A DNA stretch of 64,000 nt from Viscum album (lineage: Eukaryota > Streptophyta > Magnoliopsida > Santalales > Viscaceae). The DNA lies in contig OY728142.1 of the NCBI GenBank assembly GCA_963277665.1, positions 6,958,001-7,022,000 of the forward strand, written 5' to 3'. Positions within the stretch are counted from its first letter, which is position 1. Every line of letters begins with the position of its first letter. The notes under the pieces are model-generated. The model was not told where the DNA came from. It was given only the letters and a program-made list of their open reading frames with translations, and ran no database searches. This document shows positions 34,691-47,074 of the stretch, piece after piece. Made by a program: the position numbers and the translations under genes.

Positions 34691-37340
34691 GCATTAGATA
34701 AAAATGTGGGTTGGTGAGGATCAAGTCTGGACCAGAGGGAAAACCCCAAAAATGAGTTGATGGTAGGGATAGATCCAGGATAATAGATTTAGGCATCACT
34801 ATGTATATCATGAGAATGGTAATCAAGCCACACATAGTTCTGAAATGTGGCATGTTAGGAGACCAATTCAGAAATATGGCATCCTCTCTATCAAGGGCAT
34901 TGAATCATCTCATATTTTTCATATGAGGCATAATATATTCATTTCATAGAGTAAGTTTATAGTTTAACATCATGTATTGAGGAATTTGGTTTGGTTCATC
35001 TCATATTTTTCATATAAGGTGTCTTATGTTCATTTGATAGGGTAAGGCTATAGTTTAACATTGTGTATTGAGGTTGTTGGTCTTTTTTCATCTCATATTT
35101 TTCATATGAGGCATCCCAGATTTATGCAGGGTAAGGCTAAATCCTAACATCATGTACTGAGGATATTGGTTTTTGTATTTTAGACTCATACAAATTGGAT
35201 TATGGATACTACTAGTTTAAGTTCAGGGAGCTTGGAACAATTAGTATGCATGCCTTAAAGAGGCTTGTTTGGTAATCAAGAGTGATAACTCAATGTGAAA
35301 GGAGAGACAAGGAGACCCTTTTCCACAAAAACTTCTAATATTAATATTACACAAGTTTACGTAATTATGTCGAGGGATTAAAGACCCTGAAATGAGTTGA
35401 TGATGGGGGTTGGAACCAGGATATGAGATCCATTCATCACTACATATCCCATTAGAATGGAAATCAATCCACACAAAGTTCTGAAACACAGCATAATGGG
35501 ATATCGATGAAGGTATGGGGTTTTCCATTCAAGTGAGGATATAATGACAAATATATGGGGTATTGGTTTGTTTAAACACTAAGGATAACATAAATCATAT
35601 GAAGGATGGTGCTAATAAGGGACAGATGCACATAGTTTAAGGTCATAATCTTGTACCTAAATGGGTGTAGGTATTTTGAGGATTTTTGGGTGGTAAAAGA
35701 GAGTTAAACTCAACATTAAGAAGGATCCATAGAGGCCCTTTGCTGTAAAAATTGATCCTAAAACCATTTTCACACAATTTAAGTTCATGAGTCTTGGAAT
35801 AAGGGGAGGCCCTGGAATAGTTTGGTGCTAAGGTTGGGTTGAGATGTTGGATCCAGGAATCCCTTCATATCCCATCAGGCATGGGAAACAATCCATATGT
35901 AGTTCTAGAACACAACATAGTAAAAAATCAATGTCAAAGGGGTAGCATTATCTCTGGTGAGGATATCAAATCATCTCTTACTTGTAATATGAGGCATCCT
36001 GAATTTATGCAGGGTGAAGATACATTTTAATGTTGTGTGTTGAGGACGTCAATTTTTGTTCATCTCATATCTATCATATAAGGAATCCTGGATTTATATG
36101 GGGTAAGGTTATGGTTTAACATTGTGTGCTGAGTACATTGGTTTTTATTCATCTCATATCTATCATATGATTCATCCTATATTTATGTGGGGTAAGGTTA
36201 CATTTTAACATTATGTGTTGAGGATATTGGTTTTTTCATCTCATATATATCATATAAGGAATCCTAGATTTGTGTGGGGTAAGGCTATAGTTTAACATCA
36301 TGTTCTAAGGACATTTTTTTTATAGTTTTGAGTCATAAAACTTAGTATATGTCTACTACTTGTTTAAGGTCATGGATCAGGGATAAAATGGTATATGTGT
36401 GTCTTAAAGAGGATTGTGTGGTAAAGAATATTGATAACTTGATGTGAAATGAGTTCCAAGGATACCCTTTTCCACACAAACTTACAATATGAACTGTATA
36501 CAAGTTGACATCATGATGTTGATAGAGAAAATACCCTACAATGAGTTGATGATAGGGAACTATAAAGGGATGTATTCACATAGTTTAAGGTAATAATTAT
36601 TAGACTTGAAGGGGTGTAGGTATTTTGAGGATTCATGGGTGGTACAAGGGAGTTAAACCCAATGTGAAGGAGGATCTAGAGAGGCCCTATATAGCATAAA
36701 ATGATCATTAAATCAGTTTCACATAGATTAAGGTCATGAGGCTTGGACTAGGGAGAGGCCCTGAAACAGGTTAGTGTTGAGGTTGGGCCCAAGATGTTGG
36801 ATCCAGGAATCCCTAAATATCCCATAAAGCATGGGAATCAAGCAATATGTAGTTATGGAACATGTAATAGTAGATTAAAAACATTGGTGGGGTGACATCC
36901 TCTCAGGTGAGGATATTGAATCATCTCATACTTTTTATATTAGGCATCCTAGATTTATGTGGGAAAAGTCTATAGTTTAACATCATGTTCTGAGGACACT
37001 ATTTTTTTCTCATCTTGTATATGTCACATTAATAATCCCGGATTTATGTGGGGTAAGTCTATAGTTTAATGTCATGTTCTAAGTAAGTTGGTTTTTGTTT
37101 ATCCAATATTTTTCATATGAGGTATCACGGATTTATGCAGTGTAAGGCTATAGTTTAACATAATGTTCTAAGGATGTTGGTTGTAATCATCCCATATTTT
37201 TCATATGAGGCATCCTATATTTATGTGGGGTAAGGATATAGTTTAACATTATGTGTTGTGGATGCTAGGATTTTTAGTTTAAATTCATATATATTGGGCT
37301 ATGGATACTACTAGTTTAAGGTTATAGAGGTTGGACCAAA
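34691..37340 (+). repeat. Higher-order repeat (~950-1060 bp) with ~89-bp sub-repeats, T 3' region
   Basis: Three blocks start with related text (atgttggatccaggaatccc..., then catctc at 34911, 35975 and 36926). Each runs into a short tandem array of about 87-92 bp: 3 units from 34912, 4 units from 35975 and 4 units from 36926. A unit reads ctcatatttttcatatgagg, then a variable part, then atagtttaacatcatgttct and gaggacattgg. Block spacing is about 1064 and 951 bp. The location, between the end of pol and the antisense ORF, matches the hypervariable 3' region of Ogre-type elements, a known source of satellites. Confidence 0.75.
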
Positions 37341-37399
37341 CAGTGTTTCAAATAATTTAATATCATAATTCATGGACCATGATATACTAAAAATAGTTT

Positions 37400-38640
37400 A
37401 AAGTTGTAATTCTTGGACCATTGGGGCTACTATCATTATAAGGTTATAGATCTCAAACCCAAAATATTCATGAAAATTACTATTTGAGAAACTTGACATT
37501 GGTGGGAGGTGTGATACTATATTCATCCATAGTAATTAATGAGTATGCTCCATTAGAATAGACCTTATGTATAATATAAGTTCCTTACCATTTGGGATCC
37601 AACTTTGGAGTATTTTTACTAGGTATCATTGATGTTATGAGAGCCACCACCAAATCACCCTAGAGGAAGAAGTTTAGATGAACCTTCTTGTTGAATGCTT
37701 TCACTGCCCAATTCTGGTGCCTCTATAAGTCATTTAAGGCCTGAAGCCTATTTTCCTAAAGGGATTCCAACTCAGATAGATGGAATTATTCCATTCTTTC
37801 TAACATCTTCTAGTCATAAATAGCTATTTTGAGTGACGAAAACTATACCTCAATAGGAAAAACTACCTCTATTTCATACACCAAGGAGTATAGGGTCATC
37901 AAGGTGTAATTTCAATTTACCATCCAATATTAATAAATGGAATTAGGAAGTTTATTAGGACAACACTTTTTATTCTTCTCACCAACATCTATAGGATTTT
38001 ATAGAGTTACTTGTTGAATTAATCAATCTTCCCATTTGCCTATGCATGGTAGCAGGAAGTATGGCTGGACTGGATATTTTACTTTGAAAACATTTTCTTA
38101 AACTCAACATCCCATAAGTTAGTATTATTTTCTGTGAGAATAGTGTGAGGAACCCCAAACTGATGTATGATATGGGAGATCACAAACTCAATCACGGCCT
38201 GAGTTTTGACTTATTTGAGGTTAATAACTTCTACCCATTTTGAAAAGAAGTCTATTTTGTCCAAAATTAAATTTCACTATTTAGATGTTACTGGTGGGTA
38301 AGGTCCCACAACATCGATTCCTAAAACTGAAAAGGGACAAGAATATTTGGTAGTGTGTAGAATCTATGGTGTTTGATGCACAAATTTATCATGGATCTAG
38401 CATGCATGGAACTTATTGGATAAATCAATGTAGTTATGAACCATATTAGGAATAAACTATACCAACCTCTAAATTTAGTGGGAGAGCTTCAATCCTCCAT
38501 TATGGGTCCCACAAGATCCATTATACACCTCCTGCATGAAATGAGGTATCTCATCTCCATAGATTAAATGGAGGATAATTCCATCAAACCCACACCTATA
38601 AAGAGTTTTCTCAAGGTTAGGGCCACTATGGAGGGTAAAA
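37400..38640 (-). pseudogene. Integrase remnant of the T element (Tat/Ogre-like)
   Basis: The minus strand gives, in order: a zinc-binding trace (NGSCGTHNGGLKL, about 38500), GIDVVGPYPPVTS, then DKIDFFSKWVEVI (first catalytic Asp), IIHQFGVPHTILTENN (second Asp region, here TEN instead of TDN) and HA.ANGKI (about 38310-38000). LLGVWNRG, matching the LVYG.EA block, follows at about 37880-37840. This is the Tat-type integrase text. Stops are frequent. To its left pol ends and the repeat-rich region begins near 37340. Confidence 0.75.
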
Positions 38641-39900
38641 TGGGCTGAACATTAGAGGATTCACTCACGCTTGGCTCATCTTGGTGGGAGAATTCCATGT
38701 TTGAGATACCTGATGAAGGTAGTCATCTAATCAGTCATTTCCTTTGCTTCAATGGAATTTTAGGGTCCTAGCATAGAAGTACTAGCAATTGGATTATATA
38801 CATGTTGGTTTCCATCTTCTAATGTGGTGGGGGATAACCCTCTGGTGAACCACATAAATGGCTAGGTCATCCTATTTAGGTTCTTCAATAGATACTTCTA
38901 GGATTTACAAATCATTGGCTCAACCATTCTATGACTGAGGAACATAGGTCACCTTCTACTGGGAAAGGAATTGGGTCATCGGCTAATGAGTACATTCTAA
39001 AAGGGGCACAGGCTCTTGCTTTCTAATGATGTATTCACCCTTGATCTATTTCATGACTATCTCAAAGTCTCCTTCATGTGTAAATAAAGGTTATAAATAT
39101 CTAGGTCCAAATCAATAACACTAATAAGAGCATGATATTATTATTTCTTGTTAGTGTAACCTTCTAACAATAGGAATGAGTATGCCAATATGGCCTATTC
39201 CCAAGTGATGAAAATGATCCATAGGCCTACCCTATTGATTTTGGGGTTATTGATACTTATATAGGTCAGACTCTAGGAGGCACCATCAAAATTCATCTTC
39301 AAAAATGGAACATCTTGATCAACTAAGAGAATATATTCATCCAAAAAATCAACATTCAATGGAAGTTCTTCAGGGGTTGGATGCATGACCAAGAAGTATA
39401 CTAGTACTTGGCCTTTGAAAACCTTCCATGAGACAAAACTAATTTCGAAATACTGGAGGATTACCACCCAATGTTTTTATCATACTATCAATATGGGGTG
39501 ATTGAGTATATACTTTATCAGGTCAACTTGGGACATTAGCTATATCTCATAGTGTTGTAAATAATTATAAAAATTTTGTACTGCAAAGACTAGCATGAAG
39601 AAGCAATTCTTGGTGGAGGATTATCTAGTATTCGTTTCAAGGAGTATATGGTTGAGATAATATAGGTTTTTTTCCATACCCTTATTGTTATTTTCATATA
39701 GAAGGAAACTAGGGACCATTCTAGGGTGGTCACATAAAGGACCAAAGGATTTCCTTAGATGAGTGGCATCAAAACCAAAGGTTGTAACTGGTACTACGTA
39801 ATATCCTAAAAGGAAGTCTAGCAGTCCTCATCCCATTGGAAAATGAAACCATTTTTTATGATCCTTGATAAGAGATTACACTTTTTATCCAGATTTAAAA
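38641..39900 (-). pseudogene. RNase H region of the T element
   Basis: The open stretch 39467-39273 ends QVLVYFLVMHPTPEE and, after an acidic linker, FLKMNFDGAS. The K.QALADFL..HP followed by FDGAS text marks the boundary where Tat-lineage elements enter their second, archaeal-type RNase H domain. The remaining RNase H text down to 38640 is too eroded to place residues. Confidence 0.65.
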
Positions 39901-40860
39901 TAAATCAGCATATATAGGCTAAGTGGCCTTGGAGGCCTTATAAATCTTGAATATTTCTCAGGGGAGGCATTTTATTGGTAGACTTGATTTTATCTGGGTA
40001 AATATCAATGCCTATGTATCTCATGATAAAGTATATAATTTTTCTAAAGGTAACCCAAAATGATAATTTCAGAGGATTCATCTTCAATTTTTATGAATGG
40101 AGGAAGCTGAACACTTTCTCAAGATCCTTGAGATGGTTTTGAAACTGGCTGGATTTGACCATTATATCATCTATATAAAACTCTTACAATGTCCTGAGAA
40201 TCGGCTAAAATATGTGGTTCATGGCCCACTGGTAATTGGATCTATCATTATTCAAGACTGAAGGCATCACTTGGTAGTATAAAGTTCTATGGGGTACCTT
40301 TATGGTGGTGGAATCTACATCCATGAGGTCTATCTGAAACTAATTATAACCATAGTTCTTATCCATGAAGAAGATGGCATGGGTTCTGGAACCCATCCAT
40401 AGAATCAATCAATATCCTTGTCACCAAAATGGTAAAATAATCCTTTCGAAAATGGTGGTTGAGGTATAAGAAGTCAATGTAGACTCTAATCTATCCATTT
40501 TTCTTCTTGAGTGGGACAATGATGGATATCCATTTTTTTTACTGGACCTCTCTTAAAAAGTTTTATTTAATAAGATTTTCAACTTTAACCTCTACCATTG
40601 CAGTTTGAGAGGGTTTAATCTTTATGGGAGTCTATTTGGACTCATGGTGACCCATTGGGAGACCAATGAGATGAATGGAAATATCAGGGTAAATCCTTAT
40701 AATCTCTTCATAGCTTTAGTAGAACACATAACGATGCTATTTCGAGAAGGCCACATACTGCTCTTGATCATCTAATGACATGGCTGCATTGATCAGCGTT
40801 AGCCTTAGATGTTTCTCAGTGCCCATGTTCACATGATTTAGTTCATAAATAGTGGTGGAG
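39901..40860 (-). pseudogene. Reverse transcriptase remnant of the T element
   Basis: Read on the minus strand in one main frame with stops: VNMGTEKHLRLTL (about 40840), IRVYIDFLYLN (about 40500), FMDKNYGYN (about 40360), YYQVMPSVLNN and YQWAMN, the catalytic block FYIDDIMVKSSQ (about 40183-40150), LKMNPLKLSFWV, then IGIDIYPDKIKS and GLQGHLA (about 39905). The YVDD-MIVKS style and spacing place it in the Tat/Ogre lineage and separate it from the chromovirus RT of element 2. Confidence 0.78.
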
Positions 40861-41459
40861 ACAAAATCTTCAAATGTGGTAGTTGTTTCTTCCAAATATT
40901 CTTCATCATATAATATAGGGTGATCAAAGGGAGGCAGCAACTCTTATGGGTTGACTAACCTAGGGGAAGCACTAGAATATACTCTAGAATATATAGAATC
41001 CTCGATGATGGGTTCCTGTTCTATAGAGACTATCCTAACAAAATATTTTGAGCTAATCTCATTTGGTTTCTGGCTATGAGGTCCACTCTTGAAATTAAAG
41101 CGATGGTTATGGTTCGACTTCCATTGAGTTATCCCTTCTTTGTGAAACATATGGGAATTTCATGGATCATTGGTCATGGGAAAAAATTATTGATACCTCA
41201 TAGAAGTAGGTTCTTCTGGTATCAAAAGGGTTTGTCTGGTCTTGGAGTATGAGCTAATCTGTTAGCACTCCTTTTTGGGGACTATGAAATAACATCCCAG
41301 GTCCAGCGTCATGGGTTCTAACCAATTTATTGGGAGAATAATGTTTTCTTTCAAGTTATCCCAGGGATCTACTATAATATCTATTAGATCTTTGGGGAAA
41401 TTTATTCACTCAACCTGATCATTATGGACCTTCATTTCCTACCTTTTGTAGTGTCCATC

Positions 41460-41900
41460 ATCTAGATAACAGGCCTCATGGGAGTTAAAGGGAGTTGCAT
41501 CACCCTAGATTACCCATATTTGACCATCCAGTGAGTATTTGAGGAAATGGTGGTACAAAGAGGGGACTGCTACATGAAAATGGAGATAAAACCTTCCCAA
41601 CAGTGTGTTATAGGTTGTATCCTATGAGACTACCATAAATTCAGTGTTTTATACTAGGCCATCGAATTGAGTCTTCAGATTAATTATTCCATTCATATTC
41701 TACTCAATCTTATCATACCCCTAAATTATCAGGTTTGGGGGATTCAGATCTTCTTTTATAAGTACCATCTTATGAAGTGTCTATGTGGGTATAAGGTTTA
41801 TCCTGAAACTAGTATCCACTGGGAAGTGATGGATTTTTATTCCATTGAATTGGATTGTGATATACATTGGGAATATGTACCCCTAAATAGTTACACCCTA
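41460..41900 (-). pseudogene. Protease C-terminal remnant of the T element
   Basis: The minus strand reads TTYNTLLGRFYLH, then VAVPSLYHHFLKYSLDGQI, matching the SY..LLGRPWIH..GAVPSTLHQ.LKF block that follows the protease in Ogre/Tat elements. The same block sits at 1-300 in the left copy. The active-site DNGSS part is not recognisable. Confidence 0.65.
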
Positions 41901-44900
41901 AAATTCTATAGAAAATGAGATGATGGATCGATATTCCTATCATTTGGTCTCTTCTACATTGTAGGACTCAGTGGAAGTTACCTCATTCTTGAACTAAAAG
42001 GGAATTTATAATGCTTAAGAAAGTTCCTCATGCATTTTCTTTGATAATAGAAATGCCTCAAGAATATATAGACCTACAGGTGTTCTAGAGAGGTGCTTAA
42101 ACACATCATAATTTTATTCCATGGGCATATTTTTTCCTGCACAGGTCCATTATTTATTAGGGGGTTCATCATATGTTGTTGGATGAGGTTTTGGGGCCTA
42201 ACTAGTGTTAGAAATATTCTACCATTGGATAGTTGTTATGCTCTAAACATTTAATGGATGGGAACCAGATGGATGAGGTCGAGCCCTATTTAGATGGGGC
42301 TAATCTCAGTGTGGTCATTATTGAGTCATGTGGTCGACTAATACAGGCAGCTATGGAGGCATTCCTAATAGATCAACCTGGGAGGGTTGTACTTGTTGAG
42401 CCCTATGTGAGGCCTACTACCTTGTTTCCATAACATGAACATCATGGTTAAAATAGCTAGACTAAGTATTCTTTTGACTTGAATGTCACATACCTATCCT
42501 TCTTTAACAATGACCAAAGGTCCCTAAGGAGTTCACATGGAACTTCTCATTGTTGATCATCACATAATGGACCTTTAGTTCAATGGTATTCGTAGAGGTG
42601 TGCTCTTGCTCTTCATCAGTGGAATACTCTAAATCGATATGTACTCAAATCATATCTCCCAACTCAGAATTCATGAATTATCCAAGAGTATGAACAAGTT
42701 TTATAACTGGTGGGGGACTTTTATTCCTATTACTCCACCGATGTATATTATTTTGAGACTTTGGAGGATGTAGCACAAATGTGAAGGAAGTGGTTGAAGG
42801 AGGAGTGGTAACCACAAGACGTTCTGGATTTTTCAAGTGGTCACGAATGATACCATGGGAACGAGTGACTATATTATGATCTAACCTATCATTGTACTTA
42901 TATATTCCTTGTATGGGGTCTAATTTCCACTCACCATATCATTCTTTGTCACTATTGGGGTCAGGGGATACATGTGCCACATGTGCTGGGATGTCTCCCA
43001 TTTTGAATAAGTCAAGATCTACTTGGTCGTAAAGTAAATATTTGAATACAAAGCATTATTTGATGGTGTTCCCAAGGATTTTTTGATATAAGCAGTGATC
43101 AGCGCAGCTAGTTAGTTTGGTCTCCTAGGGTCTTCATCATTTCAGAAACTTTAGGATTCCATTTTCCAAGGCATATGGGAAATAACATGGGATGTGAGCA
43201 TCCTTTAAGGATTAAGTATTTTTCTCCATTTTTAAAAAATGTACCTTTGTATTCTATAATTAATGGGGGTCTATGGCCACATCCTCTCAATGATGAAGTT
43301 GTTCTTGGCAAGGTTGTACCTGGCGGGGCTATACTTAGCAAGGTTAATGAGGTTCATCTGATATAGGAGATAGTAGGTGGACTAGTTCGGAAACATCTAC
43401 AAGTACATAAGTGGCTATATCTAATTTTACAGGCCTCCATATAGGTGTTGTAAGGGTCCAATATATTCATTAATTTTTTGGTTCACTACAAGGCTTTTTC
43501 TAGACGCTGGTATTTTTTGAAGAACTCCCAAAATACACCAAGGAATTTTAGTGAGATAAGGGTGAGGACCAAATCATCTTTTATGTTTTCCATGAACACT
43601 ATAATATTTTTTTTTTTGTAAATTGGCATCTCAACATAATATGTGAGTCCCTTCCATTAGGAGATGAATTTTGAAACTCAATCATAAGGCCTTAGTTTTC
43701 ATTTGAATAGGTTTGGGATGTTTTTATTTCATGATGTGGAGATGAACTAGTAGGGGAATTATCTATATATTTCCTCCTGATTATAAATGTACCCTATGAG
43801 AATATGACTATAACAAATGAATACAGGTCCTTCCAGAGTCTGGACAAAGCATCAGAGCTTGGGAGCTTCTTACTATTCTATAGTCCCAATCATTGGACCA
43901 CGTCTTGGGTTAAAGTGGGCCAAATACTATAGTAGATCACTTGTCCCATTTAATAGGGTGAATCTATGATTACCGAATTCTATGGGTGTTCAAAAATGGT
44001 CCACCCATGCTGGGTGTGGCTATTATTTAGGATTAATTTCCACCTGTCACATATCTAGATCCTATATAATGGAAATAAGAGCATCTATCACGTTATATTA
44101 GTGAGTATTTTTTGTCACCAATGTGTTGACATGATTCTTGACTCAGGGAGAAGTGTTGGATTGATATTGAGGTGAATAATCATAGTGTTTAGGTGGGGTG
44201 GGTGACTCATATCTCAGTTGATTTTCCTATCCCCTAGATTCTACCATGACTAGGTTCATGAGGAAAAAAGTACAAATTAAGGTTCCAGGACAAGGAGGAC
44301 TGGGTGCCCCACTAGAGGAGAGACAGGGTCCCTTCAAGAATTTTTAGGATCCGAGAACTGGTCTTCAATAAGCTTAGTAGTGAACCTTTTATAGTTCTCA
44401 AGATCCTAAATCAAGGTGAATATCCTGGGGTCTGAATCGATTTTTGGTGCAACCTCATATGGGACGATATATAGGCTCAACATGTCCCTTTCCTTTGTCT
44501 ACATGTTGATGAGAAGGTGGAAACAACTCATTATGGGACTCCTGAGGACCAATTCATGTCTCTATTAATGATTGTGGGGACCCATCAGAGGGTCTATCTG
44601 GAATTGATATTCCCCTTGGGGTAGATTATCCCCATCATGCCATGTGTAAAATTCCTAGTTTCTTAGGTTCTTCAAAGGTTCAACGGTGATGACATTCACT
44701 GTGGCATTGACCAGAGAAATTTCATCATCGGTTGGTGGGATGGACTAACGGTCCTACTATTTTAATGGAATAGGGATAAATTAGAGAGAGTCATGCTACC
44801 CAAGGCTTTGATCATTATGTGTTAGGATGCCTCTTTCACAAATCCTCAAAACATAAAGAGACTCTTGATGTGAGTCTGTTGGAAAGTCTGGTGGGACCTA

Positions 44901-47074
44901 TGCACTTCCGAGTGTTGAGATACCAAGAGTGCTATAATGTACACCCTTTCACACTACTACTGGATGGCACCAAGATACTCCTTTCTTCCTAGGTAATTTA
45001 TTATATGATCTTGGCGGAGGTGGAGTGTTTCCCAAATACTCTGGAAGAAGAAAACTACCTAATACTCAGTGAAGGACTTCGGGTTGACAAAATCTAGAGT
45101 TGATATAGGAAAAAATGATATTGGTATCTAGTTAGTGTCCAAGAGTCTCCAAAAGTCCACTTTTTAATTAATAGGGGGATAATAATTCCCCCATTCATCC
45201 CAATCCCTAATCGGTTTAGGACAAGAAATTGGACACGGTACTGACATAGACATTCCTTAATACTGATTCACCATGAGAGGGGGAACTGTGCGGGTCAAAC
45301 ATCCACTACATATAGGAATGTATCTTAGAGATAGGTAAAACTTTGATATCATATCCATATATGATGGGGTGGTTTCTATCTTCTCATGAGAAAGAGCCTC
45401 ATTATCCCTTTAAGGCTCATTGGAGTGCTCACCATCAGCTGGGGGCATCACCCCAGACCCTGACATCTCTCCAACTTCTTATGTGGAGGAAAATATGAGG
45501 GAAACCAATGGTGATAGACATGGTTACACTCTGATTTTTTAGAAGTATTCCAAAACTTCCTCCAAATAAATATACCTATAAAGGGATTTGGGATCTTATG
45601 GACATTAGATTTTGGGATTGTAAGCCTCAATCTATAGGCTTCTACCCCTAGCTCTAGTTGTGGGGGTGAAAGTTTCATCTTCGATTCATCTGTCGCTTCG
45701 AAGTCTGAGATATCAACAGTGACATGATATTTTCAATGGTCCCACCTCTAACTGAAATTAACTTCTCTAAGAAAAATATATTGAGTGTCTCTTGGGTTCC
45801 CCCCATGTGCATTGTGATATGTTCTATGGGCATGGCCCCCATGGAAGTTGTTCTTCCATCATTAGGGGGACCTCCATGTTCATTGGATGTGGTATAAGGA
45901 TAACCTCGGCCTGAGTTTTTTGTGGTTTGGTTAGGAACTTTTCACTATTATTCCTCGTCATAGGATGGATCATAATGGATTATAGTGGTGCCAGTGACTG
46001 AGAAAGTAAACCCAACCAACCTAAGAGGTGGTTGGGATCTTGATCCCAAGAGGGCAAAGAAAACCCCTTGTGAAGTAGTTGTGGGGATGCGATAGGATAT
46101 GCTGATGGTGGAAGGGTCCAATATATCTATATAAGATACCTCTTTTAGGGAGATGTTTTGGGCCTAACCTTGGTTTCAGTGTCAGTTGTTATAGACAGAG
46201 GCTGTCAGAGTGGGGATGGAGTCAAACCGCTCATCGACCCATGGGATCGGCCAGTGTTCGCGCTGACATAGCTGGGTGGGATACCTCCTAGGTGGATCCC
46301 GAGTAGTGTCCATAGTGGGTAGATATTGAACATATCCTAAATACTTGTCATAGGGGAGTGATCTATCAGAGCACTTTGGGAATAGGCACCCAAATCATTT
46401 TTCTATTACAACGGGGGTGGTTTCCCACTTCATGGCCCTCAGGGGTGGCGATGGCAGTGCACTATTGATGATTTGAGAACTTGGTAAGACATATCCCTAG
46501 TGATAATGACCCATTATTATTCATATTGATGTACAAGGGTGTCAATCACCCAACTATAGATGATCTCAGAGGGTGATATGGGGTGTGGGTGCTTATTAGG
46601 TAAAGATACAGTGGATGTCATAGCAAGGAAAAAATCATGCAAGATAGTGGCACCCATATCACCCCTTCCCCTACAATTGCTGGAATTAGGTCTTCGATCA
46701 CCTATATCTTGAGTCCTGTAAAGTGCACGGAATTGGCCATCAGTAAAAATATAATGAAGGTGATGACTAATTACCCATCATCATACATTATTTATAAAAC
46801 ATGTTATAGATCCATGTTGATGTTGTTTTAGATATAGGATTCCCAATATTATCTACCCCAAGTTGCAGGAGAGTTTCATGTTGGTCCCACCACTTTCTCA
46901 GTGGGACATAGTGTCAAATATTTGGATCTAGTGACATGAAATTATGATGGTGCCCCAATTTTAGTGGTCCCTATAGTAGAAGTGTAATATTTTCATGTTG
47001 GGTTAACCATTTTTGTATTTTTATTCTTTCTACTATGGTTGTGTGGCGTATCTCTATCTGGCAGTAGTGTGCTG
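41901..47074 (-). mobile_element. T-element gag and leader region (eroded)
   Basis: By position this is gag plus 5' leader: it lies between the protease trace and LTR II. I could not read a convincing gag motif or CCHC knuckle, because stops fall every 20-70 codons in all minus frames. Its 41.9-44.04 kb part matches 300-2573, its 44.06-44.43 kb part matches 15870-16240, and its 44.44-46.96 kb part matches 49.5-51.9 kb. The longer open stretches (42233-42433 plus; 43341-43108 and 45678-45448 minus) show no recognisable domain. Confidence 0.5.

Noticed and set aside
42233..42433. 66-codon plus-strand frame in the T gag region
   Set aside because: Opposite to the expected gag strand, with no counterpart in the homologous left copy and no motif.
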